Positions 28,071 through 37,477 are shown, numbered from the stretch's first letter. The stretch is DNA of 64,000 nucleotides from Vibrio vulnificus NBRC 15645 = ATCC 27562 (GCF_002224265.1 NZ_CP012881.1:2356001-2420000); one strand, 5' to 3'. The notes: generated by a model from the letters alone, not told the origin. Program-made: numbers and translations.

Positions 28071-29525
28071 TTATTGTAATGCGAGGAAGCGATCTCGTTG
28101 GACCATGAGTTGGTCAATGCGCGCGTCGTATCTTGCCTGCTGCAAACTCCCTAACTCGGCCAGTTGGCTGGCTTGCGTATAGTATTGGATCGCTTTGTTC
28201 CAGTTGGCTTGCAGCGCCAGAATTTCCGCACGTGACGCGAGGTCTTCACCACTGTTACCAATGGCGATATTGGCGCGCGAAAGCAGATGCCATCCATTGG
28301 TGTCTTCTGGATTATCATGCGTATAACGTTGCAATACACGGATCGCTTCTTCGGTTTTATCTGCTTCGAGCAAAGCATTGGCGTAGTTTATCGTTAGAAC
28401 CTTGTTGTTGGGAATGCGTTCTAACGCACTTTTTAACATTGCGATCGCTTTCTCTGGCTGTTTCTGCTCGATATAGAGATCAGATAGCGCATCAAGATAG
28501 AAAGGATTATTACCCTCATTTTTAATTAATCGGGCCAAAATCGTTTCAGCTTGATCTAATTCTTTTTTGTCTAAATGCACCAGCGCTCTGCCATATTCAA
28601 AGGCCGGCTTGAGGTCTGGCGTTGCTTTTTTCTCCGTACGAGCAAACCAGTCCATAGCCGCATCGGAGTCAATACCTGCGTAGCGAGCGACAATTCGAGC
28701 TCGAGTGAGGTGATAGTCGAGTGATGGATTCACGCGATGCGGAGGATACGACTGTGCACGAGCACGGCTGTCGGTAATTCGATCCTCAGGCAGCGGGTGC
28801 GTCAGCAGCATCGGTGGCGGCGTGCTTGCGTAACGGTATTCATCAGCCAAACGAGAGAAAAAAGTGGGCATGGCTTGCACATCAAAGCCAGCCTTTGCAA
28901 GCGTATTGATACCGAAGCGATCGGCTTCTTTTTCATTGCTTCTCGTGTAGTTGATCTGGCTTTGCATATTTCCTGCGGTTGTCGCTGTGATTGCAGCAAT
29001 ACCCGCTTCTGGCGCGGCGATGGCCAGTAACAGTGAGCCTGCTAATGCCGCAAGGGTTGCAGGAGAGCGTCTTGCTTGCTCTTCCATGCTGCGAGCCAAA
29101 TGTCGTTGAGTAACGTGGGCAATTTCGTGCGCTACAACGGACGCCAACTCACTTTCTGTTCGAGCATGAAGAAACAGGCCTGAGTGTAAGGCGACGTAAC
29201 CACCAAAAAAGGCAAATGCGTTGATGTTTCGGTCACGGATCATGAAGAAATGAAAGGGCGTTTTTACATCGTTGGCATTGGCAACCAAGCGGTGGCCGAG
29301 AGAATCGATATATTCGTTAATGACAGGGTCATTGACGATGGGTTTGCTGCTGCGCAGCATGCGCATGTAGGCATCACCATAGATTAATTCTTGATCGATC
29401 GACAGCGTGGCACCTGCCGCTGTCCCAATGTCTGGCAAATCAATTGAATTGGCCCAAACAGGTGTTGGCAAAGCTAAAGTCAAAGCGACAGATAAACTAA
29501 TAATGGTACGCGCGCGGTTTAACAT
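28071..29525 (-). CDS. bepA: Beta-barrel assembly-enhancing protease BepA
   Basis: Periplasmic M48 metalloprotease and chaperone that degrades or rescues stalled outer-membrane proteins such as LptD. 484 residues from MLNRARTIISLSVALTL, with a signal peptide ending near VWA. The zinc site is VVAHEIAHVTQRHLARS, with a downstream EKEADRFG supplying the third ligand. The C-terminal half has TPR repeats (NPFYLDALSDLYIEQKQPEK, NYANALLEADKTEEAI). The ribosome site ggagag is 13 bases from the ATG, rather far. Confidence 0.92.
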   Translation of the reverse strand: MLNRARTIISLSVALTLALPTPVWANSIDLPDIGTAAGATLSIDQELIYGDAYMRMLRSSKPIVNDPVINEYIDSLGHRLVANANDVKTPFHFFMIRDRNINAFAFFGGYVALHSGLFLHARTESELASVVAHEIAHVTQRHLARSMEEQARRSPATLAALAGSLLLAIAAPEAGIAAITATTAGNMQSQINYTRSNEKEADRFGINTLAKAGFDVQAMPTFFSRLADEYRYASTPPPMLLTHPLPEDRITDSRARAQSYPPHRVNPSLDYHLTRARIVARYAGIDSDAAMDWFARTEKKATPDLKPAFEYGRALVHLDKKELDQAETILARLIKNEGNNPFYLDALSDLYIEQKQPEKAIAMLKSALERIPNNKVLTINYANALLEADKTEEAIRVLQRYTHDNPEDTNGWHLLSRANIAIGNSGEDLASRAEILALQANWNKAIQYYTQASQLAELGSLQQARYDARIDQLMVQRDRFLALQ

Positions 29526-29710
29526 AGTAATGATTAACTCTCCATATAGCTGCAATATTAAGACCCATTGCTGGCTAATTGGTTTCGTAAAGTGTTACAA
29601 AAGAAAATGCCAGTCCCTTACTTAAACTGCAAATCAAACTTTGATAAATGCTGGCACCTGTAAAAAAACACTTTACAATATCACCCCTATCATCAGTTTT
29701 AGGCGAGAAG

Positions 29711-29953
29711 ATGGAACGTAAGCGACTCGATCTTAGGCAACAACGCTGCCCAATGTCATTACTTTTGGCTAAGCGCCACAGTGCAGAGTTATCGGAAGGA
29801 AGTCAATTAGTTATTCAACTATCCGACCACAGTTCGATGCGCGATATCGTCAAGTATCTTCAATCGCGTCCGTTTTTCGTCGAGACAACCATGGAACAGG
29901 AAGATTACCTCCTGACTATCACTTTTAATAAGGAAATGTCACAAGATGTTTGA
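29711..29953 (+). CDS. TusA-family sulfur carrier-like protein
   Basis: 80 residues from the ATG at 29711 (MERKRLDLRQQRCPMSLLLA), with the family's conserved Cys-Pro and the alpha/beta sandwich pattern. The second proline of the usual CPxP motif is a serine here (CPMS), which suggests a side branch of TusA/YedF proteins rather than the tRNA 2-thiolation enzyme itself. It is divergent from bepA and overlaps the perM start by eight bases. Function unproven. Confidence 0.8.
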   Translation: MERKRLDLRQQRCPMSLLLAKRHSAELSEGSQLVIQLSDHSSMRDIVKYLQSRPFFVETTMEQEDYLLTITFNKEMSQDV

Positions 29954-31016
29954 AATGATCAACCGCTGGTATAAGCGCCGTTTTTCAGACCCCCATGCCG
30001 TCAGCTTAGTGGCTATCCTGCTATTTGGTTTTGTGACGATCTATTTCTTTGGCCACTTGCTGGCTCCGTTGTTAGTTGCCATTGTTTTGGCCTATTTGTT
30101 GGAATGGCCAGTTGCACAACTTCGTCGCTTTGGTGTACCGAGAACCGTTGGCGTGATCGCCGTGATTCTTCTGTTTATTGGATTGATGTTGATTGCGCTG
30201 TTTGGATTGATTCCAACCATTTGGACCCAGGTGGGTAACTTAATCAATGACATTCCTAACATGTACAACGGGCTGCAGCAGTTTATTGCATCGCTGCCTG
30301 AACGTTATCCTGAGTTGGCCAACTTACAAATCGTAGAAGCGATTGTCACCAACGCGAAAAACAAAGTGTTGGGAATGGGAGAGAGTGTCGTTAAAGGTTC
30401 ATTGGCTTCTTTGATCAGCATTGCAACCTTAGCGGTATACCTCATTCTAGTGCCTTTGCTGGTGTTCTTCTTACTCAAAGACAAAGAAGAAATGATGCGC
30501 ATGGCCAGCGGCTTGCTGCCAAAGAATCGCAACTTAGCCAATAAAGTGTGGCATGAGATGAACGAGCAAATCTCCAACTACATCCGCGGCAAAGTGCTGG
30601 AGATCTTGATTGTTGGTGGGGTGAGTTATGTTACTTTCGCCATTTTGGACCTTAGGTATTCGGCGTTGCTCGCAGTGGCGGTTGGCCTTTCCGTGCTCAT
30701 TCCATACATTGGTGCAGCGGCGGTAACGGTTCCCGTCGCGATTGTCGCGTTGTTCCAGTGGGGGATCTCACCCGAATTTTATACGTTGCTTATTGCGTAT
30801 GGCATCATTCAAGCCCTCGATGGTAACGTGCTTGTTCCGGTTCTATTTTCAGAAGCGGTGAACCTGCATCCAGTGGCCATCATTGTCGCGGTTTTGGTGT
30901 TTGGTGGTCTATGGGGATTTTGGGGCGTGTTCTTTGCTATCCCGTTGGCGACCTTAGTGAAAGCGGTTTGGAAAGCACTGCCAAGTCAAGATGAGCACGA
31001 AGCTCAACCATCCTAA
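29946..31016 (+). CDS. perM: PerM-like AI-2E transporter family membrane protein
   Basis: 356 residues with about seven or eight membrane spans: two or three near the N-terminus (VSLVAILLFGFVTIYFFGHL), a soluble stretch around 90-150, then VYLILVPLLVFFLLKDKEEM and the C-terminal VGLSVLIPYIGAAAVTVPVA and IIQALDGNVLVPVLFSEAVN. These are the signatures of the AI-2E/UPF0118 family. The substrate is not established for PerM. Translation is coupled to the TusA-like gene. In E. coli perM is also beside bepA. Confidence 0.88.
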   Translation: MFEMINRWYKRRFSDPHAVSLVAILLFGFVTIYFFGHLLAPLLVAIVLAYLLEWPVAQLRRFGVPRTVGVIAVILLFIGLMLIALFGLIPTIWTQVGNLINDIPNMYNGLQQFIASLPERYPELANLQIVEAIVTNAKNKVLGMGESVVKGSLASLISIATLAVYLILVPLLVFFLLKDKEEMMRMASGLLPKNRNLANKVWHEMNEQISNYIRGKVLEILIVGGVSYVTFAILDLRYSALLAVAVGLSVLIPYIGAAAVTVPVAIVALFQWGISPEFYTLLIAYGIIQALDGNVLVPVLFSEAVNLHPVAIIVAVLVFGGLWGFWGVFFAIPLATLVKAVWKALPSQDEHEAQPS

Positions 31017-31080
31017 GATTGTGTTATCTCACCCCATTCAGTTATTACTAACACTGCTCAAAAAAGAAAAGACAAGAAAA

Positions 31081-31110
31081 GAAAGCCCAGCGAACACGCT
31101 GGGCTTATTA
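31081..31110. terminator. Terminator between convergent perM and bcp
   Basis: Perfect 10-bp stem aagcccagcg/cgctgggctt (31083-31092 with 31097-31106), loop aaca. Downstream of perM it has only attatt, but on the minus strand it is followed by a T/C-rich tract, so it should work best for bcp. Confidence 0.8.
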
Positions 31111-31145
31111 TTGGTCTGATGGTAAGCAAAGGTGCTTAACTCGTC

Positions 31146-31616
31146 TTATTTACTCTGTTCAAGATAATTAAGAACCACTTCATGGTGGTCTTTGGTTTTG
31201 AACTTATCAAAGACGTGTTCAATGACACCTTCCTCGTTGATGAGGAAACTAATACGGTGTAAGCCATCGTACACTTTGCCCATGAACTTTTTCTCGCCCC
31301 AAACACCAAATTGCTCAGCAACGGCGTGATCTTCATCGGACAGCAAAGTGAAGTTGAGAGAATCTCGTTCAATAAACTTACCCAGACGTTTGACTGGATC
31401 GATACTGACGCCCAACACAACCACATTATGTTTTGCGAGCTCGCTATGGATATCACGTAGGCCTTGAGCCTGAACGGTACAACCGGGAGTCATTGCTTTT
31501 GGGTAGAAGTAAAAGAGAACTTTTTTTCCTTTGAGGTCTTTGAGCGAGACAAGATTTCCATTTTGATCAGGCAAAGAAAATTCTGGAGCAGGAGAGCCTG
31601 CTTGCAGCATATTCAT
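31146..31616 (-). CDS. bcp: Thioredoxin-dependent thiol peroxidase (Bcp/PrxQ)
   Basis: Reduces hydroperoxides. 156 residues, colinear with E. coli Bcp. The peroxidatic Cys46 is in YPKAMTPGCTVQA. The residue five positions later, a resolving cysteine in E. coli Bcp, is Gln51 here (codon caa), and no other cysteine exists in the protein, so it must work as a one-Cys enzyme with an outside thiol partner. Later motifs: NFTLLSDEDHAVAEQFGVWG, GLHRISFLI, TKDHHEVVL. It follows gcvR by 13 bases, the same pair as in E. coli. Confidence 0.95.
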   Translation of the reverse strand: MNMLQAGSPAPEFSLPDQNGNLVSLKDLKGKKVLFYFYPKAMTPGCTVQAQGLRDIHSELAKHNVVVLGVSIDPVKRLGKFIERDSLNFTLLSDEDHAVAEQFGVWGEKKFMGKVYDGLHRISFLINEEGVIEHVFDKFKTKDHHEVVLNYLEQSK

Positions 31617-31629
31617 GTCATTCTTCCTT

Positions 31630-32172
31630 TTAAAGGGTGTTTTTTATAAAGTTCAGCGTGCCTTGTACGTTCAGCGAACGGCAAAGATCATTAAAATCTT
31701 CCTGAATCTGCATTAAATTGGATTCGTTTTGTACGTGTGCCGTAATCGCGATGTGGAACTGGTTTTGCTCCATTTGTACCGTGGCTTTATCGATGGTTTG
31801 GGCACTGAGTGCGCTCAGGCCGATTTGCTTTTCTGCAAAGAACTGTGTGAATTTTTCAGTGAGGCCGACGCGGTCATCCGATTCAACAAACACCTCAATG
31901 GTGTAGCAATTCGTCGTTGGGTGATGAGCCGACGTTCGCTTCATTATGGTGATGAGGTCATGTTCTTGGCCGAGCAGTGGTAAAGTGGTCTCGACTCGAG
32001 TGACGCCATTCGCGTTGCCAGACAGCAGCATGATGAGGGTAAACTCATTGCCAAAAATGGCTATTCGACTGTCAATAATGTTACAACCCGCACGCGTCAC
32101 CAGTTGGACGACCTGGTTACAGATGCCTGGCCGATCCGTGCCCATTGCGGTAATTACCAGATGTTGAGTCAT
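31630..32172 (-). CDS. gcvR: Glycine cleavage system transcriptional repressor
   Basis: GcvR binds the activator GcvA and blocks gcvTHP transcription when glycine is low. About 180 residues with two ACT domains: MTQHLVITAMGTDRPGICNQ at the N-terminus and VFVESDDRVGLTEKFTQFF in the second. Start taken at 32172 by family alignment. ATGs at 32193 and further upstream are in frame but without better ribosome sites. It is divergent from dapA, as in E. coli. Confidence 0.9.
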   Translation of the reverse strand: MTQHLVITAMGTDRPGICNQVVQLVTRAGCNIIDSRIAIFGNEFTLIMLLSGNANGVTRVETTLPLLGQEHDLITIMKRTSAHHPTTNCYTIEVFVESDDRVGLTEKFTQFFAEKQIGLSALSAQTIDKATVQMEQNQFHIAITAHVQNESNLMQIQEDFNDLCRSLNVQGTLNFIKNTL

Positions 32173-32552
32173 AGATTCGCTCTTATTGTGCATTTTGTTT
32201 TTTCCGGATGGTAACACAGAAGTTTATGGAAAATGTCGAGTCGCTTCCGTTTTTTATGTTAGGGAACACTGTGTTGAGGGGCTTGGAATTCACCAGACGC
32301 TGACAAGCCTTCCCCCTAGTCTCATTATAGTTGAGCAAAACTCGCTTTTCCGAGCGAATCGCTTATTGTCAAATATCCCCTAAGAAGCCGGGTTGAAGGC
32401 TCTGAACCTTCGATTGAGGGGCGGTTTGGCTACATAAATCACCAATCAACTCAAATATTCATCCACTAGTATTCAGGAAGCGAGTTTGCGCTCTTGTTTT
32501 TTTGAATCGCCTTACAGTACCATGCAGGAAGGATTAAATGAGGGAGAAAGAC
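32173..32552. other. gcvR-dapA divergent intergenic region
   Basis: 380 bases with no gene. It contains an interrupted stem (ggcttg at 32280-32285 with caagcc at 32304-32309, extended by gg against cccc beyond a two-base bulge), a small hairpin gaagg/ccttc near 32394-32410, and ribosome sites for dapA. No known riboswitch is recognised. The promoters must lie here, but I cannot place them with confidence. Confidence 0.55.
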
Positions 32553-33431
32553 ATGTTATCAGGAAGTATCGTTGCGTTACTTACGCCGTTCAAAGCCGAT
32601 GGAGAAGTAGACTTTGATGGTCTGCAAAAATTAGTTGAATATCATATCGCTGCTGGTACGAACGGTATCGTGGCTGTGGGTACCACAGGAGAGTCTTCAA
32701 CGTTGACCGTTGAAGAGCACGTAAAAGTAGTCAACAAAACGGTTGAATTTGTTAATGGTCGAATCCCAGTGATCGCTGGCACGGGAGCAAATGCTACCCA
32801 TGAGTCGGTGACCTTCAGCCGTCTGCTGAATGATTCAGGTATCGATGCATGCCTGAGTGTTACTCCATACTACAATAAGCCAACGCAAGAAGGCCTATTC
32901 CAGCATTACAAAGCGATTGCTGAAGTGAGTAACGTTCCCCAAATTCTGTACAATGTGCCTGGGCGTACTGCGGTTGACCTTTTGCCAGAGACCGTTGCTC
33001 GTTTGGCTGAGCTCGAAAACATCGTTGCACTAAAAGATGCGACAGGTGATTTAAATCGAGTTGCAATTCATCGTGAACTTTGTGGCGAAGATTTTATCTT
33101 ACTAAGTGGTGATGATGCGACAGGCCTAGATTTCGTCAAACTTGGCGGTCAAGGCGTGATTTCGGTTACCAATAATATTGCTGCAAAAGATATGGCGGAT
33201 ATGTTCCGTTTGGCCCTTGAAGGTCGTTTTGAAGAAGCGGAAGTGATCAATCAACGTCTGATGCCACTGCATAAAAACTTGTTTATCGAATCTAGCCCAA
33301 TTCCAGTGAAATGGGCAGCGACGCAACTTGGTTTGATTGAATGCGGGCATTTACGTTTACCGTTGACTGAGTTATCGGAAAAATGTCATCCGATCGTTGC
33401 ACAAGCAATGACCGACGCAGGGATTTACTAA
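32553..33431 (+). CDS. dapA: 4-hydroxy-tetrahydrodipicolinate synthase
   Basis: Condenses aspartate semialdehyde with pyruvate in the lysine/diaminopimelate pathway. 292 residues from [20 protein letters not shown]. An ATG 15 bases upstream is also in frame with its own ribosome site, but the family starts here. TIM-barrel motifs: [45 protein letters not shown] (catalytic Tyr), [13 protein letters not shown], and the Schiff-base lysine in [11 protein letters not shown]. bamC follows by 46 bases, as in E. coli. Confidence 0.97.
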   Translation: MLSGSIVALLTPFKADGEVDFDGLQKLVEYHIAAGTNGIVAVGTTGESSTLTVEEHVKVVNKTVEFVNGRIPVIAGTGANATHESVTFSRLLNDSGIDACLSVTPYYNKPTQEGLFQHYKAIAEVSNVPQILYNVPGRTAVDLLPETVARLAELENIVALKDATGDLNRVAIHRELCGEDFILLSGDDATGLDFVKLGGQGVISVTNNIAAKDMADMFRLALEGRFEEAEVINQRLMPLHKNLFIESSPIPVKWAATQLGLIECGHLRLPLTELSEKCHPIVAQAMTDAGIY

Positions 33432-33444
33432 GAGAATGTAGTCA

Positions 33445-33463
33445 CGCCGGAGAACATCCGGCG
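33445..33463 (+). other. Hairpin between dapA and bamC
   Basis: Perfect 7-bp stem cgccgga/tccggcg (33445-33451 with 33457-33463), loop gaaca, without a proper T-run (cttta). Probably a partial attenuator or RNA-processing site that sets the dapA:bamC ratio. Confidence 0.5.
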
Positions 33464-33477
33464 CTTTAGGAGTTTCA

Positions 33478-34497
33478 ATGAAGTTTTCTCGTCAGTTAGT
33501 GCTTAGCTCGCTGGCTGTTTTTGTTTTGTCTGCCTGTTCTGGTAGCGCCACACAACGCCGTCAGGCAAAGGATGACTTTGCTTACCTAGAAACACCACCA
33601 CTTGAGCAGTGGCAATTACCTGAAGGGGCAACCCCTCAATTTTATCCAAATTACAATATCCCTCAGGGTGAGTTTGCGGGTGGCATTGGTAAGCAAGTGG
33701 ATATCCGTCCACCTCAGCAAATTTTGGAATTGATCCCGGGTGCACGTTATGAGCGCAATCAGGGAGAAGTCACGCTTTGGCTGATCAAGCAAGAAGAAGC
33801 GGATGAAGTGTGGCAAACGGTGAAAGATATGCTGGCTGAGCGTCAAATTCCGATCGACATGCAATCCGATACTCACATCGAGACGGGTTGGGTTACGTGG
33901 CGCTCTGAAGATGAAGAGATGGAAATCGGTAGCCGATATGCAATTGACCGCTTCGAAGCAAACAATCGTCATGGTTTTAAGATCAATTTGGTTGATTGGC
34001 GAGAAGGCACTGAGCTTAAGCCAGTAACGGTCACCAATAAAGAGCGCTACAACGTGTTTATGACCAATTTGGTGACGTCTCAGTATGACCAAGTCAAACG
34101 CGATGAAGCGCAGCGTCGAGCTCAGGAACTGGTGAAGCAAATCCCTATCACTATGGGTACCGATAGAAGTGGCTTCCCTGTCATCATTGCACGTACTCCG
34201 TACAATGTGCTTTGGCAGCGTCTTCCAATGATTCTTCCGAAAATGGGTTTCACGATTGACGAGCGCAACCAATCTCAAGGCACCATCAAAGCGAAATACG
34301 CCTCGCCAGATGATGAATTCTGGAATGAAATCGGTGTGAAGCCGATGGAGCTTAAGTCAGGCACTTACACATTCTTGTTTGGTGATTTGGGTAACCGTAC
34401 ATCCATTAACGTGACCGACTCTTCGGGTAAACCGGTTGAGGAAGCGTTTTTGAAATCGATGGCACCTGTCTTAGCCGCGGTGGTTAAGAAAGAGTAA
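33478..34497 (+). CDS. bamC: Outer membrane protein assembly factor BamC
   Basis: Lipoprotein of the BAM complex. 339 residues with a signal peptide and lipobox LSAC (Cys20). An extended N-terminal lasso carries DDFAYLETPPLEQWQLPEGA. Two helix-grip domains follow (VTLWLIKQEEADEVWQTVKD, FPVIIARTPYNVLWQRLPMI). Location after dapA is the standard gammaproteobacterial order. A terminator follows, so the dapA-bamC unit ends here; purC, the usual E. coli neighbour, is absent. Confidence 0.95.
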   Translation: MKFSRQLVLSSLAVFVLSACSGSATQRRQAKDDFAYLETPPLEQWQLPEGATPQFYPNYNIPQGEFAGGIGKQVDIRPPQQILELIPGARYERNQGEVTLWLIKQEEADEVWQTVKDMLAERQIPIDMQSDTHIETGWVTWRSEDEEMEIGSRYAIDRFEANNRHGFKINLVDWREGTELKPVTVTNKERYNVFMTNLVTSQYDQVKRDEAQRRAQELVKQIPITMGTDRSGFPVIIARTPYNVLWQRLPMILPKMGFTIDERNQSQGTIKAKYASPDDEFWNEIGVKPMELKSGTYTFLFGDLGNRTSINVTDSSGKPVEEAFLKSMAPVLAAVVKKE

Positions 34498-34508
34498 AAG
34501 AGAAAAAG

Positions 34509-34533
34509 TAAAAGGGGCTTGATGCCCCTTTTT
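34509..34533 (+). terminator. Intrinsic terminator after bamC
   Basis: Stem aaaggggc/gcccctttt (34511-34518 with 34524-34532) and a T-run, 14 bases after the bamC stop. Confidence 0.9.
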
Positions 34534-34597
34534 GCTATTTGCCATTTGCTATTTGTGTGCGCACTTGTTGTTGGCGTTAGCCAAGATCTCAATCAGA

Positions 34598-34804
34598 TTA
34601 TCTTGAAAGCTCATCATCGTTGTGGGCCGATTGCTGCTTTTTTTGATCAAGCTCGTTGAGCTTATCAAGATCGCTTTTGTCTTTCAGTTTATCCACTTGG
34701 CCTATTTTCATTTTGGCGGTGTATTTTAGTGCCGCGATGTTACCAACGATGACACTGAGTACCACAAAGCTGATGACCCAAGGATTGGTTAAGATTTCTT
34801 GCAT
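34598..34804 (-). CDS. DUF2897 family small membrane protein
   Basis: 68 residues: one membrane span (about residues 8-26, PWVISFVVLSVIVGNIAALK) and a charged cytosolic tail rich in Lys and Asp (VDKLKDKSDLDKLNELDQKK). The ATG at 34804 has a perfect ggagg five bases upstream and overlaps the end of the M15 peptidase gene by 16 bases. Function unknown. It is the last gene of a yffB-dapE-M15-DUF2897 run. Confidence 0.8.
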   Translation of the reverse strand: MQEILTNPWVISFVVLSVIVGNIAALKYTAKMKIGQVDKLKDKSDLDKLNELDQKKQQSAHNDDELSR

Positions 34805-35490
34805 ACAGCCTCCGGTGTACAAATGTTGGCGATAAATTGATTGTAGATCAGAGTAAGATTAGAGAGCACTTGTTCCTGCCCGTCAATGGGATGAAGTTCC
34901 AATTGTTGACGGAGTTTCTCTGGTGTTAGCAGGGTTAGGCACTGCTGAGATATTGCTAGATGGCTGATATGCCAAGGCTCTGCAGCCACGCCTCCTAAGT
35001 CTTCCTCATAGGGAAAGAAAAAACCAAAGCGGGACAAGTTCTCTTTTAGCCAGATATGGAACGCTTGCTGGTGTCCAGAGAGGTATTCCCAAGGTTCCAG
35101 TTTGAGCGATTCGTTTTCGGGCAATAGATTGCGCGCAAAGACATCAAAATCGCACCCCCAGTGATGGCGGCTGGCGCCAGGTAAAGCGGACCAGCGGAGG
35201 ATGGCCCACATTTTTTCGCTGTCACTGAGCAAGCTTTTATCCATGGGCTGCGAATGGTGATCGAGGATCGGTGTTGCAGCGGAAAACTTACCATTCCAAA
35301 TGGCCTTTTGACGCTGAAAATCACGAAAACCGCTGGCAATTTCCATTTTAAAACCAGCGGTTTGAGCCGCTTCTAGCAGAGCGAAAAGATCATTTTTCAC
35401 CTCAGGGTGGAGCCAAAACCACTTTTCCCCCACTAAAACGTGTTCTAAATGAGACGTTTCGCTGCCAGTCAGCTGCTCAATGGTGTTCAT
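34789..35490 (-). CDS. M15-family metallopeptidase (D-Ala-D-Ala carboxypeptidase/VanY-like)
   Basis: 233 residues with the M15B zinc motifs: [15 protein letters not shown], then [12 protein letters not shown] (first His and Asp ligands) and [10 protein letters not shown] (Glu base and second His). No signal peptide is visible, so it is cytoplasmic or exported by another route. It would cleave D-amino-acid peptide bonds in peptidoglycan fragments. It overlaps dapE by four bases (ATGA) and may link DAP synthesis with cell-wall turnover, although that is inference. Confidence 0.87.
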   Translation of the reverse strand: MNTIEQLTGSETSHLEHVLVGEKWFWLHPEVKNDLFALLEAAQTAGFKMEIASGFRDFQRQKAIWNGKFSAATPILDHHSQPMDKSLLSDSEKMWAILRWSALPGASRHHWGCDFDVFARNLLPENESLKLEPWEYLSGHQQAFHIWLKENLSRFGFFFPYEEDLGGVAAEPWHISHLAISQQCLTLLTPEKLRQQLELHPIDGQEQVLSNLTLIYNQFIANICTPEAVCKKS

Positions 35491-36620
35491 GCCAATAAGT
35501 TTTCCAATGTTTTCTGGTACATATCGGTAAGCTTTTCTAAGTCATCGATCTTCACGCACTCGTTCACTTTATGGATGGTGGCGTTCACTGGTCCCAGCTC
35601 AACCACTTGTCCACCCATTCGTGCGATAAAGCGTCCGTCAGATGTGCCACCGGTAGTAAGCAATGCTGGTTTGGTTTGGTTGACGCTATCGACGGCATCC
35701 ACCACGGCATCGAGTAAGGCACCAGTATCCGTCAAGAATGGGTCGCCGTTGTACGTCCATTTGAGATCGTAACTGAGGTCATGTTGGTTGAGTGTTTGAG
35801 TCACTCGTTCAACAATTCGCTCGTTGCAAAGCTCGGTACTAAAGCGCAAGTTGAACTGGACGTGGAACTCTCCTGGGATGACGTTGGAGGCACCAGTGCC
35901 AGCTTGTACGTTCGGGATCTGGAAGCTGGTTGGTGGGAAGTATTCATTCCCCTTGTCCCACTCAGTGGTCGCTAGGGCGTGGATTGCCAAAAGCGATTTG
36001 TGTACAGGGTTGTCCGCCAGATGAGGGTAAGCCACATGGCCTTGAGTTCCTTTTACGGTCAAGTCACCCGTGATCGAACCACGACGACCATTTTTAACCA
36101 CATCACCGACGACTTCGGTGCTTGAGGGCTCGCCGACAATACACATGTCGATGTTTTCATCGCGCGCCATCAACGTTTCCACAACGCGAACCGTGCCATT
36201 GATAAACGGGCCTTCCTCATCTGAGGTGATCAGGAAACCGATGGAGCCCTGATGATCGGGATGTTCTGCGATAAAACGTTCTGTCGCAACGACCATGGCT
36301 GCCAATGAGCCTTTCATATCCGCAGCCCCACGGCCATACAAATAGCCCTCTTTTTCGGTCGGCTCAAAAGGCGGTGTGTGCCAATGCTCTAATTTTCCAG
36401 CGGGCACCACGTCAGTATGGCCTGCAAAGGCGAAGAGTGGCGCTTGCGTGCCACGGCGGGCCCAAAAGTTGGTGGTATCTTCAAACACCATGCGCTCAAT
36501 GGTAAAACCAAGTGCTTCTAGGCGCGCTATCATGACATCTTGGCAACCGGCGTCTTCGGGGGTTACCGACTGGCGACTGATGAGATCTTTAGTTAAAGCC
36601 AGTACAGGGCTGTCTGTCAT
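35487..36620 (-). CDS. dapE: Succinyl-diaminopimelate desuccinylase
   Basis: Zinc-dependent M20 hydrolase of the succinylase branch of lysine/DAP synthesis. 377 residues from [19 protein letters not shown]. Metal ligands: [25 protein letters not shown] and [12 protein letters not shown] (catalytic Glu), plus IVGEPSSTE and a C-terminal [14 protein letters not shown]. Longer in-frame starts precede it but lack family support. It follows yffB by 16 bases, as in E. coli. Confidence 0.96.
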   Translation of the reverse strand: MTDSPVLALTKDLISRQSVTPEDAGCQDVMIARLEALGFTIERMVFEDTTNFWARRGTQAPLFAFAGHTDVVPAGKLEHWHTPPFEPTEKEGYLYGRGAADMKGSLAAMVVATERFIAEHPDHQGSIGFLITSDEEGPFINGTVRVVETLMARDENIDMCIVGEPSSTEVVGDVVKNGRRGSITGDLTVKGTQGHVAYPHLADNPVHKSLLAIHALATTEWDKGNEYFPPTSFQIPNVQAGTGASNVIPGEFHVQFNLRFSTELCNERIVERVTQTLNQHDLSYDLKWTYNGDPFLTDTGALLDAVVDAVDSVNQTKPALLTTGGTSDGRFIARMGGQVVELGPVNATIHKVNECVKIDDLEKLTDMYQKTLENLLA

Positions 36621-36636
36621 CCTTGATAATCCTTCA

Positions 36637-36984
36637 TTAATTGAAAATTTTTGAATACTGTTCTGCTTTAAAACCAACGTGTAGCTGGTTATTGACTCGC
36701 AAAATTGGGCGTTTGATCATCGCAGGGTGTGCGACTAACAAATCAACGGCGGTTGTCTCATTGAGCGATTCTTTTTGCTCGTCAGTCAACTGACGGAAGG
36801 TTGTGCCGCGCTTATTAAGCACTTGCTCCCAAGTCAATTGCTGACAAAACTCACTCACAAGTTCCGCGTTAATACCTTGCTTACGATAATCATGAAATTG
36901 AACGTCAATACCCGCTTCTTCTAACCACTTTTTCGCTTTTTTTATCGTGTCGCAGTTAGGGATGCCATACATGGTAATGGTCAT
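36637..36984 (-). CDS. yffB: ArsC/Spx-family protein YffB
   Basis: 115 residues: thioredoxin-like ArsC fold with [20 protein letters not shown] (Cys-X3 in place of a CXXC), [16 protein letters not shown] and [18 protein letters not shown]. The family lacks full arsenate-reductase machinery. Its role is unknown, with glutathione binding reported for relatives. Ribosome site aagga before the ATG. Head of the dapE operon. Confidence 0.9.
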   Translation of the reverse strand: MTITMYGIPNCDTIKKAKKWLEEAGIDVQFHDYRKQGINAELVSEFCQQLTWEQVLNKRGTTFRQLTDEQKESLNETTAVDLLVAHPAMIKRPILRVNNQLHVGFKAEQYSKIFN

Positions 36985-37189
36985 GTGTTTTCCTTTTGGG
37001 CTAATTCTTTTTTTGTTGTGTTTTGCATCCTACCAAGAAGCGACAGAACACACAAAATATCGTCAGGAATATTTTGAAGTTCAAAAAAACTCACACTTTC
37101 GCTAAGGGGATTGGAGAGTTATTGATCAACCTCAACAAAAGACTGAGAAAAAAAGAAATAATGAGTTAGCACAAGTTTAGGAGGTGTCA

Positions 37190-37477
37190 ATGGAATTGAG
37201 TCCTGTTTTCGCAAGGCGGCTGTATTTGGCCTTATTGGTGGAGAACCTAGAAAGGCCAAATGTGCCTAAGTTAATCGAAAAAACGGGGTGGCCTCGTCGT
37301 ACTATTCAAGATGTACTGAAGGCGCTGCCGGGGATTGGAATCGAACTTATGTTTGTTCAAGATGGCCGACGTCACAATGATGGTTATTACCAACTGTCAG
37401 ACTGGGGACCATTTGATAGCCAATGGGTTATGGAACGTGAGAGAGATATCGCCAGCAGCCTTGGATTTCGTGCCTAA
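37190..37477 (+). CDS. Small winged-helix DNA-binding protein (HTH_43-like)
   Basis: 95 residues: VFARRLYLALLVENLERPNV then LIEKTGWPRRTIQDVLKALP, a helix-turn-helix with a recognition helix starting at RRTIQD, then a wing (LMFVQDGRRHNDGYYQLSDW). The start has a perfect ribosome site (aggaggt). Single gene with its own terminator, so likely a transcription factor whose target is unknown. It is read opposite to the yffB operon. Confidence 0.75.
   Translation: MELSPVFARRLYLALLVENLERPNVPKLIEKTGWPRRTIQDVLKALPGIGIELMFVQDGRRHNDGYYQLSDWGPFDSQWVMERERDIASSLGFRA

Noticed and set aside
32218..32537. Lysine riboswitch before dapA
   Set aside because: The conserved purine-rich internal-loop motifs and helical layout of the lysine riboswitch are not visible.
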